Assembly: GCA_045596485.1 (NCBI GenBank)
Contig: JAZOCL010000128.1
Coordinates: 1 to 6,441, forward strand
Direction: 5' to 3'
Source: SIG440 sp045596485
Lineage (GTDB): Bacteria; Bacillota; Clostridia; Monoglobales; Monoglobaceae
DNA length: 6,441 nucleotides
Shown here in pieces: positions 1 through 5,859 of the stretch. Position 1 is the stretch's first letter. Each line of letters starts with the position of its first letter. Made by a program: the position numbers and the translations under genes. The notes beneath the pieces were generated by a model. The model made no database searches and was not told the DNA's origin. It saw nothing but the letters and a program-made list of their open reading frames with translations.

Positions 1-189
1 TGTCTGGGTGTTGCGGCGACGTTTACCTTCCACCTGGTTGAGAATGTGGGAATGTGTATCGCAATTATGCCTGTTACGGGTATTCCGCTGCCCTTTTTCA
101 GCTATGGCGGTTCGTCGCTGCTCACCAACCTCATTGCGGTGGGACTTGTGCTCAATGTAAAATACCGAAGTAAGGTTATAAATTTTTAG
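1..189 (+). CDS. rodA: RodA-like SEDS peptidoglycan polymerase, C-terminal end (partial)
   Basis: The first 62 codons in frame 1 are open from the window edge to a TAG stop, so the 5' end of the gene is missing. SEDS proteins (RodA, FtsW, SpoVE) are multi-pass membrane glycosyltransferases that polymerise lipid II into glycan strands together with a class B penicillin-binding protein. The piece holds the family's C-terminal signature: FHLVENVGM (residues 10-18), then PVTGIPLPFFSYGGSS (24-39), then a last hydrophobic helix, LLTNLIAVGLVLNV (40-53), and a short basic tail. The 'ENVGM' preceding the PVTGIPLPF loop and the very short cytoplasmic tail fit RodA better than FtsW, but FtsW or SpoVE cannot be excluded from the C-terminus alone. 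The gene converges on cca, and the shared terminator begins eight bases after its stop codon. Confidence 0.85.
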   Translation, partial: CLGVAATFTFHLVENVGMCIAIMPVTGIPLPFFSYGGSSLLTNLIAVGLVLNVKYRSKVINF

Positions 190-196
190 TGAACAA

Positions 197-230
197 AAAA
201 TGCTGTCCGTTCAGGACAGCATTTTGTTTT
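197..230. terminator. Bidirectional intrinsic terminator shared by rodA and cca
   Basis: A perfect 12-bp stem (AAAATGCTGTCC at 197-208 pairing with GGACAGCATTTT at 214-225) encloses the 5-base loop GTTCA. On the plus strand it is followed by TGTTTTT-type sequence. On the minus strand the stem is followed by TTTTTTGTTCA, so it can stop transcription from both convergent genes. The right arm is also the last four sense codons of cca (Lys-Met-Leu-Ser), and the cca TGA stop (213-211) lies in the loop. Confidence 0.9.
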
Positions 231-1458
231 TCAGGTATTGAAGAAGAGCCGGTTTTTTGTTTTCGCATAAATTGCGGATTACTGCATCAAGGAGAAAATC
301 AAGAGCCCTGCCGATTTTGGTTCCCGAGAGCTGCAGCTCTGTTTTCAGGTGGGTACCGTTGATTTTCAGATCATTTATGCGGCAGCAGTCGCCGCTTTTG
401 AGAATATCTTCAAGAAGGTCACCCGTCTTTTTGAGAGCAAGAATGCTTTCGTCGGTTTTCGCCAGAACTTTTTTGACTTCAATAAGGTCTTGGGCAGTCT
501 GTGCCCCGACTTCCTTTACCAAAAACCGAAGAGAAATTCTGTCGCAAAGCAGCTCACGGTCAATACTTTTTAAAAGACTCAGGCATTGACTGCGGGTTTT
601 GTTATCGTATTTCATTCGTGAAAAGAAGTATCTCCCGAGGGTCAAAGGGTCAGCTTCAAGAATTTGTGAGGAGCCCAGAAGAAAAAGTGTAAGCCGATTA
701 CAAAGGCTTGCCGAAACGGCGTTCAGGGGCTCAAAAATCTCTTTCAGGGAGAAATTGACTGCTTCATCGAAAACGTAATCGGCAAAAAGTCTTTTTGCCA
801 TAACGGCGAAGAATTGAGTCAGGACCCTTTTGGGAGTGTTTGATAAAAGAATTTTGTTCAGCTCTGCCGAAACACGCTCTGCGGCAATTTCGGAAAGAAG
901 CTGCCCACAGTCAAAAAGTGCCTGACGGGTTTGGGGCTCAATTTCAAAGCCCAATACAGCAGAAAAGCGTATCGCACGCATTATGCGAAGAGCATCCTCA
1001 GTGAAGCGTGCTTTAGGGTTTCCCACCGCACGGATGATTTTGGCTTCAAGGTCGTCTCTGCCGCCAAAGGGGTCAACTATGCCCGTTTTCGGGCTGTATG
1101 CCATTGCGTTTATTGTGAAATCACGTCGCTTCAAATCCTCGGTGAGGTTTTTTGAAAAGGTGACCGAGCATGGGCGGCGTCCGTCCTTGTAGCTACCGTC
1201 AATGCGATAGGTGGTTATTTCATAAGGAGTGCCGAAGAGCATAACCGTTACGGTTCCGTGTTTTATGCCTGTAGGGATTACGCTGTGCTCACTGAAGAGC
1301 TTTTGAATATCTTCGGGAAGAGCAGAGGTGGTTATGTCCCAGTCGTCGGGATTCTTTTTCAAAAGGCTGTCTCTGACACATCCGCCCACGGCATATGCCT
1401 CGAAGCCTGCTTGTTGGATTTTTGTTATTGCATACAGAACAGCTTCGGGGAGTGTCAT
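211..1458 (-). CDS. cca: CCA-adding tRNA nucleotidyltransferase (class II)
   Basis: This 415-residue protein is a class II nucleotidyltransferase that adds or repairs the 3'-terminal CCA of tRNAs from CTP and ATP without a nucleic-acid template. The family motifs appear in order. The nucleotide-binding AVGGCVRD covers residues 23-30, and the metal-binding DxD is D39-W40-D41 followed by ITT. The flexible-loop region carries the RRP motif at 94-96. RRDFTINAM is at 111-119, DPFGGRDDLEAKIIRAVG at 129-146, and the EDALR nucleotide-selecting motif at 154-158. The C-terminal helical tail (about 360-410) has the usual 'LKINGTHL...G..IG..L' pattern. No HD phosphohydrolase motif (H...HD...D) is visible in the middle, so it resembles the ~400-residue Bacillus type. 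A poly(A) polymerase is the alternative, but the complete motif set and Gram-positive context favour CCA addition. The start ATG overlaps the stop of the upstream gene as ATGA, with only a weak GGGG-type ribosome site, which suggests translational coupling. Confidence 0.93.
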   Translation of the reverse strand: MTLPEAVLYAITKIQQAGFEAYAVGGCVRDSLLKKNPDDWDITTSALPEDIQKLFSEHSVIPTGIKHGTVTVMLFGTPYEITTYRIDGSYKDGRRPCSVTFSKNLTEDLKRRDFTINAMAYSPKTGIVDPFGGRDDLEAKIIRAVGNPKARFTEDALRIMRAIRFSAVLGFEIEPQTRQALFDCGQLLSEIAAERVSAELNKILLSNTPKRVLTQFFAVMAKRLFADYVFDEAVNFSLKEIFEPLNAVSASLCNRLTLFLLGSSQILEADPLTLGRYFFSRMKYDNKTRSQCLSLLKSIDRELLCDRISLRFLVKEVGAQTAQDLIEVKKVLAKTDESILALKKTGDLLEDILKSGDCCRINDLKINGTHLKTELQLSGTKIGRALDFLLDAVIRNLCENKKPALLQYLKNKMLS

Positions 1459-2288
1459 AGTTTTCTGGCCCCAATCGAATGTCGGTTCAGGTGTGTTTCA
1501 AGCAGAATATCCGCAAAAACCTGGTCAAAGTAGGAATATGTGGGCGTGTAAAGGGATATTGACTTTGCCCGATAATCCTTCCCCGATACGGATTTGGGCA
1601 GAGAAATGTCATAACGGTTGCCGCTTTTCAGAGGCTTGTAGGTGATTGAACCCTCAAGCTCCTGTGCGGCTTTAAGGGCTGCTTCCAGAGACAGGGCAAT
1701 AACCGAGTCCACGGTGTTGTCGGGCAGGGTGACAATGGGTGAATTCGAAAAAACGCTTTCGGCAATCTGTGCATTGATAATGCGGCAGTTGTCACGAAGG
1801 TGAAACACGAAGGAGCTTTTGTTTTCGGTTATATAGAAGGTGAGCTTTGCTTCTTTGCCGGATGAATTGTCGGCGCTGCGCAGGCTACAGTATAAAAGGT
1901 TGAGAAAAACCAGCTCAAATTTTGCCTTGTTCACCAGTATGGGAAGAGGTCTCCGCAGCTTTGAATAACAGCTGGTTGATATGGACAGATAGCCTGAAAC
2001 GGTTTTTGCAAAGGCCATTGACATTTCGGAAAGCAAATTCAAGGGGTCAAAGCTCTCAAACTCTTGAATTGAAACCGCTCTCTTGGGGGATATGATGTAT
2101 TCAAGAAGATTGCACATACGATTAAGCTGAAAGTGACAGAGAGTGGAGGCTCTCAGCTTGTGCATAGCCTCGGTGGGAAGGTCGTACTTGATGATTATAT
2201 CGTCGAGGGATTCGTTTGATATTGAAAGATAGGTCTTAAGCGATGCAAGAAACGCTATGTAGAATGTGTAGTCTTTGTTGTTTGTCAT
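1455..2288 (-). CDS. Degenerate histidine-kinase-like protein, cytosolic
   Basis: I do not recognise a named family, but this 277-residue protein has the layout of a histidine kinase core. MHKLRAS at 42-48 resembles the phospho-acceptor H box (H-E-L-R-T-P) with His43 in place but without the proline. A helical segment follows (50-66), then FDPLNLLSEM (80-89), which matches the usual linker into the ATPase domain. KFELVFLNLLYCSLRSA (123-139) matches the N box with Asn130. RDNC (165-168) sits where DNG/DxGxG is expected, and VIALSLEAALKAAQELEGSITY (196-217) mimics the GLGL-xxx-GG-xI stretch, ending in ISLPK (228-232). The G1 and G2 glycines that shape the ATP lid are missing, so ATP binding or kinase activity is doubtful. 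No transmembrane segment or sensor domain is evident. About 45 residues after 232 match nothing I know. It is the first gene of a two-gene operon with cca. It could be a pseudokinase, a Spo0B-like phosphotransferase or a scaffold. ORF reality is well supported by promoter, ribosome site and the coupled downstream gene; function is inference. Confidence 0.75.
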   Translation of the reverse strand: MTNNKDYTFYIAFLASLKTYLSISNESLDDIIIKYDLPTEAMHKLRASTLCHFQLNRMCNLLEYIISPKRAVSIQEFESFDPLNLLSEMSMAFAKTVSGYLSISTSCYSKLRRPLPILVNKAKFELVFLNLLYCSLRSADNSSGKEAKLTFYITENKSSFVFHLRDNCRIINAQIAESVFSNSPIVTLPDNTVDSVIALSLEAALKAAQELEGSITYKPLKSGNRYDISLPKSVSGKDYRAKSISLYTPTYSYFDQVFADILLETHLNRHSIGARKL

Positions 2289-2297
2289 TTGTGTTCA

Positions 2298-2303
2298 TCT
2301 CCG
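2298..2303 (-). promoter_or_regulatory. Ribosome binding site of the kinase-like gene
   Basis: Read on the minus strand this is CGGAGA, ending 9 bases before the ATG at 2288. It also overlaps an out-of-frame ATG 10 bases upstream. It supports the 2288 start over internal alternatives. Confidence 0.6.
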
Positions 2304-2321
2304 TTGCTTTTGTATGAATTT

Positions 2322-2350
2322 AATATACCACAAAAAGGGCATTTTTTCAA
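2322..2350 (-). promoter_or_regulatory. Sigma-A promoter of the kinase-like gene-cca operon
   Basis: On the minus strand the -35 element TTGAAA (2350-2345) and the -10 element TATATT (2327-2322) are separated by exactly 17 bp. The predicted start near 2315 gives an untranslated leader of roughly 26 bases containing the ribosome site. No promoter is visible directly ahead of cca, so both genes are probably transcribed from here. Confidence 0.75.
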
Positions 2351-2483
2351 TAAATTCACGGAAAATTGAGGAAAAAATAAAAATTTTTTCGACTCAAAGT
2401 TCGAGAACGAGGGAGTATAAAAGAGAAAATAGGAGAAAATGAGACCTTGCATATAGCTAAATTAATTTCTTTGAAAAAAGGGG

Positions 2484-2512
2484 TTGACAAATGAGAGGAT
2501 TGGTATTATAAT
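2484..2512 (+). promoter_or_regulatory. Consensus sigma-A promoter of rplM-rpsI
   Basis: The -35 TTGACA (2484-2489) and the -10 TATAAT (2507-2512) are both perfect consensus and are spaced by 17 bp. Transcription should start near 2518-2520, leaving a leader of about 115 bases before rplM. Such strength fits a ribosomal protein operon under control by its leader and by growth rate. Confidence 0.93.
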
Positions 2513-2520
2513 TGGATATG

Positions 2521-2610
2521 CTGCGTGAGAAACCTTATGCAGAAAAATAATTCAGACAGACTGTGGGCAAATGCACACAGCGGTGAATGTGTTCATTTGC
2601 TCATAGTCTG
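2521..2610 (+). ncRNA. Structured rplM leader, probable L13 autoregulatory element
   Basis: Two hairpins fill the untranslated leader. The first (2521-2542) pairs CTGCGTGAG with CTTATGCAG around an AAAC loop and begins almost at the predicted transcription start. The second (2557-2610) has a 17-bp stem (2557-2573 with 2594-2610, two G-U pairs), one C-U mismatch (2574/2593), five more pairs (2575-2579 with 2588-2592) and the loop GCGGTGAA. The G-U pairs and tidy geometry suggest RNA structure. L13 leader elements are known upstream of rplM-rpsI in low-GC Gram-positives (the Rfam L13_leader class), where L13 is thought to repress its own mRNA. I assign this by position and structure and have not matched it to the family consensus. 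The stem ends 10 bases before the ribosome site and has no T-run, so it is not a simple attenuator. Confidence 0.72.
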
Positions 2611-2620
2611 AAGAAAATTT

Positions 2621-2626
2621 AGGAGG
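2621..2626 (+). promoter_or_regulatory. Ribosome binding site that fixes the rplM start
   Basis: A perfect AGGAGG is followed by two in-frame ATGs, at 2629 and 2635. The first is only 2 bases away, too close to be used; the second is 8 bases away, which is optimal, and gives the MSTYMAKANE start normal for L13. Confidence 0.88.
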
Positions 2627-2634
2627 AAATGAAA

Positions 2635-3072
2635 ATGTCAACTTATATGGCAAAAGCTAATGAGCTTGAAAAGAAGTGGTACATTATCGACGCTGCAGGC
2701 AAGCCCCTCGGTCGTGTTGCTGCAACAGCTGCTGCAATTCTCAGAGGTAAGCATCGTCCTGAGTTTACTCCCAACGTAAACTGCGGCGAATATGTTATCA
2801 TCATCAACGCAAAGGACGTTGTTCTGACAGGAAAGAAGCTTGATCAGAAGAAGTATTACAGACACACAGGTTATATCGGCCACCTCAAGGAAGAATCATA
2901 CAAGGATATGATGGCAAACAACCCCACAAAGGCTGTTGAGCTTGCAGTTGCAGGTATGGTTCCCCACACAACTCTGGGCAGACAGGCACTCAAGATGCTC
3001 AAGGTTTATGCAGATGCAAATCACAATCACGCTGCTCAGTCACCCGTTGAGTGGACAGGCGAGATTAAATAA
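2635..3072 (+). CDS. rplM: 50S ribosomal protein L13
   Basis: L13 is an early-assembly protein of the large ribosomal subunit that binds 23S rRNA. The 145-residue product matches the family from end to end. It opens with MSTYMAKANELEKKWYIIDA, followed by GKPLGR (residues 22-27) and the ILRGKHRP stretch (about 35-42). Next come VIIINAKDVVLTGKKLDQK, the YYRHTGY signature, and then AVAGMVPHTTLGRQALKMLKVY with the Gly-Arg-Gln of the L13 signature, and finally a NHNHAAQSP tail. Length is typical (about 142-148). I chose the ATG at 2635 over the one six bases upstream because of ribosome-site spacing and family conservation. It is the first gene of the classic rplM-rpsI operon, 18 bases ahead of rpsI, driven by the consensus promoter through the structured leader. 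Confidence 0.98.
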   Translation: MSTYMAKANELEKKWYIIDAAGKPLGRVAATAAAILRGKHRPEFTPNVNCGEYVIIINAKDVVLTGKKLDQKKYYRHTGYIGHLKEESYKDMMANNPTKAVELAVAGMVPHTTLGRQALKMLKVYADANHNHAAQSPVEWTGEIK

Positions 3073-3090
3073 TAGAGGAGGAAGATATCA

Positions 3091-3489
3091 ATGGCAAACA
3101 CAGTTCAGTATTACGGAACAGGTAGAAGAAAAGAATCTGTTGCCAGAGTTAGATTGGTACCCGGCAACGGCACAATTACAATAAACAAAAGAGACATTGA
3201 CGATTATTTCGGTCTCGAAACACTCAAGACGATCCTTCGTCAGCCCCTGGTTCTCACAGGCACAATCGGCAAGTTCGATGTTCTTGTAAACGTTAAGGGC
3301 GGCGGCTTTACAGGTCAGGCAGGTGCTATCCGCCACGGTATCGCACGTGCTCTCCTCGAAGTTGATGCAGAAAGCTTCAGAGCTACACTTAAGGCTGCAG
3401 GTTACCTCACTCGTGACCCCAGAATGAAGGAAAGAAAGAAGTACGGACTCAAGGCTGCACGTCGTGCTCCCCAGTTCTCAAAGAGATAA
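3091..3489 (+). CDS. rpsI: 30S ribosomal protein S9
   Basis: S9 is a small-subunit head protein whose C-terminal tail reaches the P-site tRNA. The 132-residue product carries the family landmarks: YYGTGRRKESVARVRL near the N-terminus (about residues 6-21), GNGTITIN (25-32), KFDVLVNVKGGGFTGQAGAIRHGIARAL in the middle, then the basic C-terminal segment DPRMKERKKYGLKAARRAPQFSKR. The tail ends with the expected Ser-Lys-Arg. An AGGAGG ribosome site (3076-3081) lies 9 bases ahead of the ATG in the 18-bp gap after rplM. L13 and S9 are made together in most bacteria, and nothing here departs from that. A strong terminator follows. Confidence 0.98.
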   Translation: MANTVQYYGTGRRKESVARVRLVPGNGTITINKRDIDDYFGLETLKTILRQPLVLTGTIGKFDVLVNVKGGGFTGQAGAIRHGIARALLEVDAESFRATLKAAGYLTRDPRMKERKKYGLKAARRAPQFSKR

Positions 3490-3508
3490 TTATTTTATCG
3501 AGTATTTC

Positions 3509-3540
3509 AAAATCCCACAGCTTTTGCTGTGGGATTTTTT
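3509..3540 (+). terminator. Intrinsic terminator of rplM-rpsI
   Basis: A perfect 13-bp stem (AAAATCCCACAGC at 3509-3521 with GCTGTGGGATTTT at 3526-3538) closes on a TTTT loop and runs into a T-tract (3535-3540). It lies 20 bases after the rpsI stop codon. Confidence 0.95.
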
Positions 3541-3568
3541 GAGTGAGGTAGCTCAAAAGCCAAAAAAC

Positions 3569-3597
3569 TTGTAAAAATCGGGTTTTTGTGGTATGAT
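3569..3597 (+). promoter_or_regulatory. Candidate promoter with no assigned gene
   Basis: TTGTAA (3569-3574) and TATGAT (3592-3597) are 17 bp apart on the plus strand. No plus-strand coding region follows; the transcript would run only to the terminator hairpin at 3639-3675. The spacer is strikingly like that of the cca-operon promoter. It could be fortuitous in AT-rich DNA. Confidence 0.45.
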
Positions 3598-3603
3598 AAA
3601 CTT

Positions 3604-3675
3604 ATGTAAAAATTATACGGTGGTTATAACGGAAATTTAAAACCCATCTGTTTTTCACAGATGGGTTTTGTTTTT
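3604..3675 (+). ncRNA. Candidate 72-nt small RNA between rpsI and the protease gene
   Basis: The predicted start, 7 bases after the -10-like element, and the T-run after the hairpin at 3639-3669 delimit a short unit. The 5' part is an unpaired A/U-rich stretch with GGTGG (about 3619-3623). The 3' part is the terminator stem. There is no usable reading frame: the only ATG (3604) is immediately followed by TAA. This architecture is usual for trans-acting small RNAs, but there is no conservation or expression evidence here. An alternative is that the hairpin only ends the protease operon and provides backup termination behind rpsI. Confidence 0.3.
3639..3675. terminator. Terminator hairpin downstream of the protease gene
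   Basis: A perfect 12-bp stem (AAAACCCATCTG at 3639-3650 with CAGATGGGTTTT at 3658-3669) closes on a 7-base loop. The plus-strand side has the stronger T-run (TTTTGTTTTT), while the minus-strand side continues TTTTAAATTT. It can end the leftward protease transcript and also any rightward transcription. Confidence 0.82.
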
Positions 3676-3687
3676 GGGGTTTAAAGA

Positions 3688-5844
3688 CTATTCGTTTTCG
3701 CAGAGAGGAATTGTTCCGTCTGCGTTCCAAAGAAAATAGCGAGGATTGGAATAATTTATGGGTGCGTTAATACGCTTGGTTGTGATGATTGTTATGCCGT
3801 CGGAGGCATAAGAACGATAATGTGAGGTCTTGTTGACACTCAAAAAACGACCGCTATCATCGTATTGTGCCACATATAAATCTGCTCCCTGGGCAGGAAG
3901 ATTGACCATATTGATGTATCCGTTAAGAACGCTGAGAGCCGGTTGGTCGGTGACGGTAAAATCTTCAATATCGGTGTTTATCTCTTCGCCGTTTATGCCC
4001 GCTACGTCGGCAAAAACCGAGTAATTGCCCAAGGGGAGGGCATAAGAGAACCAGGCGTTAACGTTGTCAGAGCTGAATGTGGTTGAATAGACATATGGCT
4101 TGCCGTCTTTTGCAAAATAAAAGGTGAAGCTTTTGCTGTTATTTGCCAAAACGCTGACAGCCGGAGAGAAGCTCTCGCTGAAATATTCAGAAGCAATTTT
4201 AATATCAATGTTTTTGGGAGCTGACCATTTTGCAAAAAGAACCATATCGTGTTCCACGGGCGTGGAAAAATCCCAGGGTTCTGTTACGGTGTTGTTTGTA
4301 TACCAACCAAGGAATTCATAGCCGTCCTTAAGAGGGTCATCGGGCTTGGTGACACATTCTCCAACAGGTACTTTTTGGGTCATAAAGGTTGCCTTCTGAC
4401 GTGTGTTGAAGGTGACGGTTGCGGTGTTTGTTTTGTAGTAAGCTTTTATGGTGTTGTTTTTTAAGGTATACCCGCCTATGCTGTAATTGTGTGAATCTTT
4501 CCAACTACCATTGAAAAAATAGCTCTCGCCCGGGTGGGAGGTGAAGTCGTTGCTCTCCTCGAAGGTTGTGGCGGCATAGTTTCCGTCGCTGTCGGTTTGG
4601 GTTACGATAACCGAAAAATATTGACCTGCTGTTAATTCAATGGGAGTTGGAAGCTCAATATGGTTAAAACCGTCGTGAAGTATATCGCCGCTTAATGTTA
4701 GATTGTGAGTTCCTTCATTAGGAGAAGAAGGCTTGAAATCCATAACATAAATTTTAATTTCATATTGTTCAGGAACAATTGTTCCTGTTATTGAGTCAAA
4801 ACCGACGGCGTATAATGTTTGGTCTTCATTTACAGCAAAAACATTTGCCGCCGAAGGAACATTCCACATAAGGCGAGCAATGCCGCCGTTATATGTGTGA
4901 ACCCTGTTTTCGTTGCCGATGGGTTCAAATTCGTAATAGTTGCCCAAGATGATTGAAGGGTCTTCGTAAGAAAGCCACATATAGCCGAAGTCACCGTACA
5001 TTTTGCCGTAACTGTTTTTTATCAGCCAGGCACCTTTGTTTTGCGGACGGCAGTCTTGGTTGAAGCCTTCAACCGGGAAATTATCGTCCCAGCCGATGAT
5101 TGCAACTTCGTGGTTGGGAACGTCGGTTATGTTCTGATAGTAGCCGAAAGCGTCAGACAGATAATTTGCAAGAGACGCATATCCTACCGAAACAGCTCCG
5201 AATTCCATTATTGCACGCTTTGCTTCCTCGGCATTATTCAGAACACCGTAATCAATCATATGTACGTCCGAGTGGTTGCGGTATGCTTCGTCAATTGAAA
5301 AGTCGGTAGAGGCGCTTGCATCGGAGTAGGGGAAGTCGGATTCCACAGCCAGGGCCTGAAAGTTTTCGGCAAACTGTGCGGCATAGATGCCGTTTCCGCC
5401 GCCAAAGTATCCGTAGGTTTCGTGGATTGTATCAACACCGTCGCCTTGGGCTTCGTTGCGTTTGTGATAGAAGTATGCAAGGTGAAGCTCGGAGTAGTTG
5501 TTGAAGTTTTCCTCATAGCCTTTTTTTATCATATTTGCTTCGGCACAGGCAACAAAGGCGTGTGCCCAGCAGGTGCCGAATGGACCTTGATCCCTGATGG
5601 GGGAGATATAGCCATAATCTCGGGAATCGTAGCTTTCGGGAAGGGAATCTAAAAATAAGGAGATCGGGGATCTTTTTGCGGTCTCAATTAAATTGCCTTC
5701 GGTGTCAAATATTCCGTATTGCTGGTATCCCGATTCGCTTACCTCGCCAATGGGATTTATAATTGTAATGTCGTGGTCTGCGGCAAAAACAGCCAAGTTT
5801 ACGGAAAAAATTGCTGCTGCCAGAAAAATAATCGGCTTTTTCAT
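3688..5844 (-). CDS. Secreted papain-like (C1) cysteine protease with lectin-like domain and InlB-type repeat
   Basis: The 718-residue product is an exported endopeptidase of papain type. A signal peptide (KK at 2-3, hydrophobic 4-20, probable cut after VFA at 19-21) is followed by only about 45 residues before the C1 domain (about 68-300). All four active-site positions are present: Gln86 in RDQG, Cys92 in GTCWAHA, His245 in PNHEVAIIGWDD and Asn277 in LIKNSYG. Residues about 310-470 resemble the lectin-like domain that follows C1 domains in clostridial proteases. Residues 474-540 form one InlB-type (Listeria-Bacteroides) repeat with GYEFLGWYT and VLFAKW. Residues 541-633 look like a beta-sandwich, and the last ~80 end in YFLWNADG...PLC, a module I associate with Ruminococcaceae secreted proteins. 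No LPxTG, SLH or dockerin is visible, so surface retention is unknown. An in-frame ATG at 5862 overlaps the upstream stop as ATGA. I prefer 5844 because AGGAAGGTG precedes it and it starts a standard signal peptide. The substrate is not known. Confidence 0.93.
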   Translation of the reverse strand: MKKPIIFLAAAIFSVNLAVFAADHDITIINPIGEVSESGYQQYGIFDTEGNLIETAKRSPISLFLDSLPESYDSRDYGYISPIRDQGPFGTCWAHAFVACAEANMIKKGYEENFNNYSELHLAYFYHKRNEAQGDGVDTIHETYGYFGGGNGIYAAQFAENFQALAVESDFPYSDASASTDFSIDEAYRNHSDVHMIDYGVLNNAEEAKRAIMEFGAVSVGYASLANYLSDAFGYYQNITDVPNHEVAIIGWDDNFPVEGFNQDCRPQNKGAWLIKNSYGKMYGDFGYMWLSYEDPSIILGNYYEFEPIGNENRVHTYNGGIARLMWNVPSAANVFAVNEDQTLYAVGFDSITGTIVPEQYEIKIYVMDFKPSSPNEGTHNLTLSGDILHDGFNHIELPTPIELTAGQYFSVIVTQTDSDGNYAATTFEESNDFTSHPGESYFFNGSWKDSHNYSIGGYTLKNNTIKAYYKTNTATVTFNTRQKATFMTQKVPVGECVTKPDDPLKDGYEFLGWYTNNTVTEPWDFSTPVEHDMVLFAKWSAPKNIDIKIASEYFSESFSPAVSVLANNSKSFTFYFAKDGKPYVYSTTFSSDNVNAWFSYALPLGNYSVFADVAGINGEEINTDIEDFTVTDQPALSVLNGYINMVNLPAQGADLYVAQYDDSGRFLSVNKTSHYRSYASDGITIITTKRINAPINYSNPRYFLWNADGTIPLCENE

Positions 5845-5848
5845 AATA

Positions 5849-5859
5849 CACACCTTCCT
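5849..5859 (-). promoter_or_regulatory. Ribosome binding site that decides the protease start
   Basis: On the minus strand AGGAAGGTGTG precedes the ATG at 5844, with AAGGTG ending 6 bases before it. The alternative ATG at 5862 has only a distant GGAG and would prepend six residues to the signal peptide. Confidence 0.7.

Larger units (their letters stand above)
2289..2634. other. Divergent intergenic region, 346 bp
   Basis: This gap separates the leftward kinase-like/cca operon from the rightward rplM-rpsI operon. Its left edge holds the leftward promoter and ribosome site, and its right half holds the consensus rightward promoter and the structured rplM leader. The middle, about 2351-2483, is A-rich and purine-rich on the plus strand. 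I see no gene, RNA or convincing operator in it; a weak imperfect repeat TCGACT...AGTTCGA at 2389-2404 is too short to support a call. Confidence 0.8.

Noticed and set aside
931..1533. Plus-strand open frames opposite cca (and similar ones opposite the protease and ABC-F genes).
   Set aside because: They lie opposite strongly supported genes, lack ribosome sites and have no recognisable protein features, so they are shadows.
2389..2404. Imperfect inverted repeat TCGACT...AGTTCGA as an operator.
   Set aside because: Only six or seven bases per arm with a bulge, in a single copy, and not overlapping either promoter.
2416..2421. TATAAA as a second -10 element in the divergent gap.
   Set aside because: The position 17 bp upstream reads CTCAAA, which is not a -35 element, and there is no extended -10.
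2439..2456. A five-codon reading frame (ATG...TAG) with AGGAG just upstream, resembling a leader peptide.
   Set aside because: It lies upstream of the rplM promoter, the AGGAG is only 3 bases from the ATG, and no promoter with a matching -35 element precedes it.
2629..2634. Upstream in-frame ATG of rplM as the start codon.
   Set aside because: It is 2 bases from AGGAGG, and the family begins at the next ATG.
3610..3632. TTATA...TATAA inverted repeat in the rpsI-protease gap as a regulator site.
   Set aside because: Five A/T-only bases per arm are expected by chance in DNA of this composition.
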